From the NCBI GenBank assembly GCA_009663005.1, contig VIGQ01001578.1, positions 15,001-35,000 on the forward strand: a stretch of 20,000 nt of DNA. Reading direction: 5' to 3'. The notes below the pieces were generated by a model, which worked only from the letters and a program-made list of their open reading frames with translations, was not told the origin of the DNA and made no database searches. Source of the DNA: Actinidia chinensis (lineage: Eukaryota > Streptophyta > Magnoliopsida > Ericales > Actinidiaceae). Position numbers and translations under genes: made by a program. Positions 19,350 to 20,000 of the stretch are shown here, one piece after another (position 1 is the first letter of the stretch; every line of letters begins with the position of its first letter).

Positions 19350-19443
19350 GAGAAGTTTGCCAAGTGGAGCATTGTTGTTTGGGAGAAATTTCTCCCCAAG
19401 GTGGATGATTGTTGTTTGAGAGAAGTTTCGCCAATGTGGAGAT
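19350..19443 (+). repeat. Triplicated polypurine-tract/LTR-junction motif
   Basis: Three tandem units, 19350-19382, 19383-19419 and 19420-19443 onward, each read GAGAAnTTT, then CCAA(G/T)(G)TGGA, then GATTGTTG. The last runs straight into the 3' LTR (TGTTGATATTTGG at 19444). GGTGGAGAT is the usual copia polypurine tract just before the LTR, so the true PPT appears to be the third unit (about 19436-19443). The first two look like upstream duplications carrying the first bases of an LTR. Confidence 0.65.
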
Positions 19444-20000
19444 TGTTGATATTTGGCTTACTTCTCAAGCCAAAAGCCCAAATGGGCTCAAGCCCAATAC
19501 GATAAAATCAGTCCACTGAGTCCACCCCAGATCTGAGTCCAGCCCTAATAGCCAATGAAGAGGGCCCAAGCCCACTAAAGCCAAGCCCAGGAGGGAAGCC
19601 CGTCCAAGAGGAGAAGGCCAACCCAATAGCCAAACACAAGTTCAGACAGCGGCCAATATCCACCCCAGTATTCCACATGATGTTGGAAAAAAAGAGGGGA
19701 AAGAAGGGGGTGTGGAGACATATGATGAAAAGGGCCATTATTATAATGAATGGGTAAGAAAGGGTGCGTAAAAAGTCAGGATGGGGCTGAAGTGTGGAGC
19801 TCTCTTATAGTATAGCAGATAGTAGAGATAACTAAATTGTTGAAAAAATTTAAATTTTTTTTTATATTTTTTTTTTTTTTTTTTTACTGCCAGAGACAAA
19901 AAGTTCTTCAAATTAAAGTTGCTTCAGAGGTCTTTGAAGGCTTGCCAATGTTGTGTCTTCTTGGCTGCTTGCAAGCTCCTTGACGTCTGCATCCATTGTT
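19444..20000 (+). repeat. 3' LTR (LTR3), truncated by window end
   Basis: Starts TGTTGATATTTGG directly after the polypurine tract. The U3 is rich in AAGCCCA/GGGCCC motifs, followed by a stretch homologous to the inverted LTR2. A poly-T run (19857-19885) and the CAGAGACAAA remnant of the U3 hairpin (19891) are present. The TATA box and R/U5 lie beyond the edge. Confidence 0.7.

Larger units (their letters stand above)
17348..20000 (+). mobile_element. Non-autonomous LTR retrotransposon: internal region and 3' LTR
   Basis: The plus-strand order is: primer-site-like TGGTATCAAGC (17389), GC-rich segment, GTCCCT-motif array, two tandem-repeat blocks, triplicated polypurine/LTR junction, then a 3' LTR starting TGTTGATATTTGG at 19444 and running off the window. 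No gag, protease, integrase or reverse-transcriptase motif was recognised in about 2 kb of internal DNA, so the element would depend on proteins from elsewhere (LARD/TRIM-like). The expected 5' LTR in plus orientation is absent; an inverted LTR of the same family lies where it should be. Confidence 0.6.

Overview
The window looks like nuclear DNA of a flowering plant, probably a woody eudicot; lineage cannot be fixed from sequence alone. The evidence is AT-rich non-coding DNA, TG...CA LTRs next to initiator-Met-tRNA-type primer sites, a tRNA-derived SINE with target-site duplications, Helitron 3' ends, several small inverted-repeat transposons, and one plant-specific receptor kinase locus. There are no bacterial-style operons, CRISPR arrays or rRNA genes. 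Nearly all the listed open frames are chance frames.

Layout. 1-1603: one end of a minus-strand Ty1/copia-like LTR retrotransposon, with leader, primer-binding site and a complete 667-bp LTR; the rest lies beyond the left edge. 1604-1959: promoter/5'UTR-like DNA ending in a possible first coding exon on the plus strand. 1960-4893: non-coding or unresolved. 4894-7435: a full-length but badly disrupted, intronless, minus-strand G-type lectin S-receptor-like Ser/Thr kinase closest to Arabidopsis SD2-5. 7436-12913: upstream DNA and then a transposon-dense block with two related GGGC-ended inverted-repeat elements (229 bp and about 1.27 kb), one copy of a GGCTCCGTTTGG-type MITE, a third MITE, two Helitron 3' termini and a SINE. 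12914-15079: AT-rich with no gene seen. 15080-15758: promoter-like DNA (G-box, GA-rich leader) and a possible first exon on the plus strand. 15914-16091: second copy of the GGCTCCGTTTGG MITE, inverted relative to the first.

16735-20000: an LTR-retrotransposon complex. A minus-strand LTR (16735-17347) and a plus-strand LTR (19444 to beyond the edge) belong to one family and are inverted relative to each other. Between them lie a primer-site-like motif, a degenerate GTCCCT-motif array, two kinds of tandem repeat and a triplicated polypurine/LTR-junction motif. No gag or pol coding was recognised, so this looks like a non-autonomous, rearranged element.

The host genes do not form a visible pathway. 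The clearest host gene is the receptor kinase, which would be a plasma-membrane sensor. It is broken mainly by small indels, which fits either a young pseudogene or an uncorrected long-read assembly; this matters for every coding call in the window. I found no convincing new biological system. The most interesting material is transposon architecture: the inverted LTR pair, the triplicated PPT, the size-variable inverted-repeat family and the Helitron termini.
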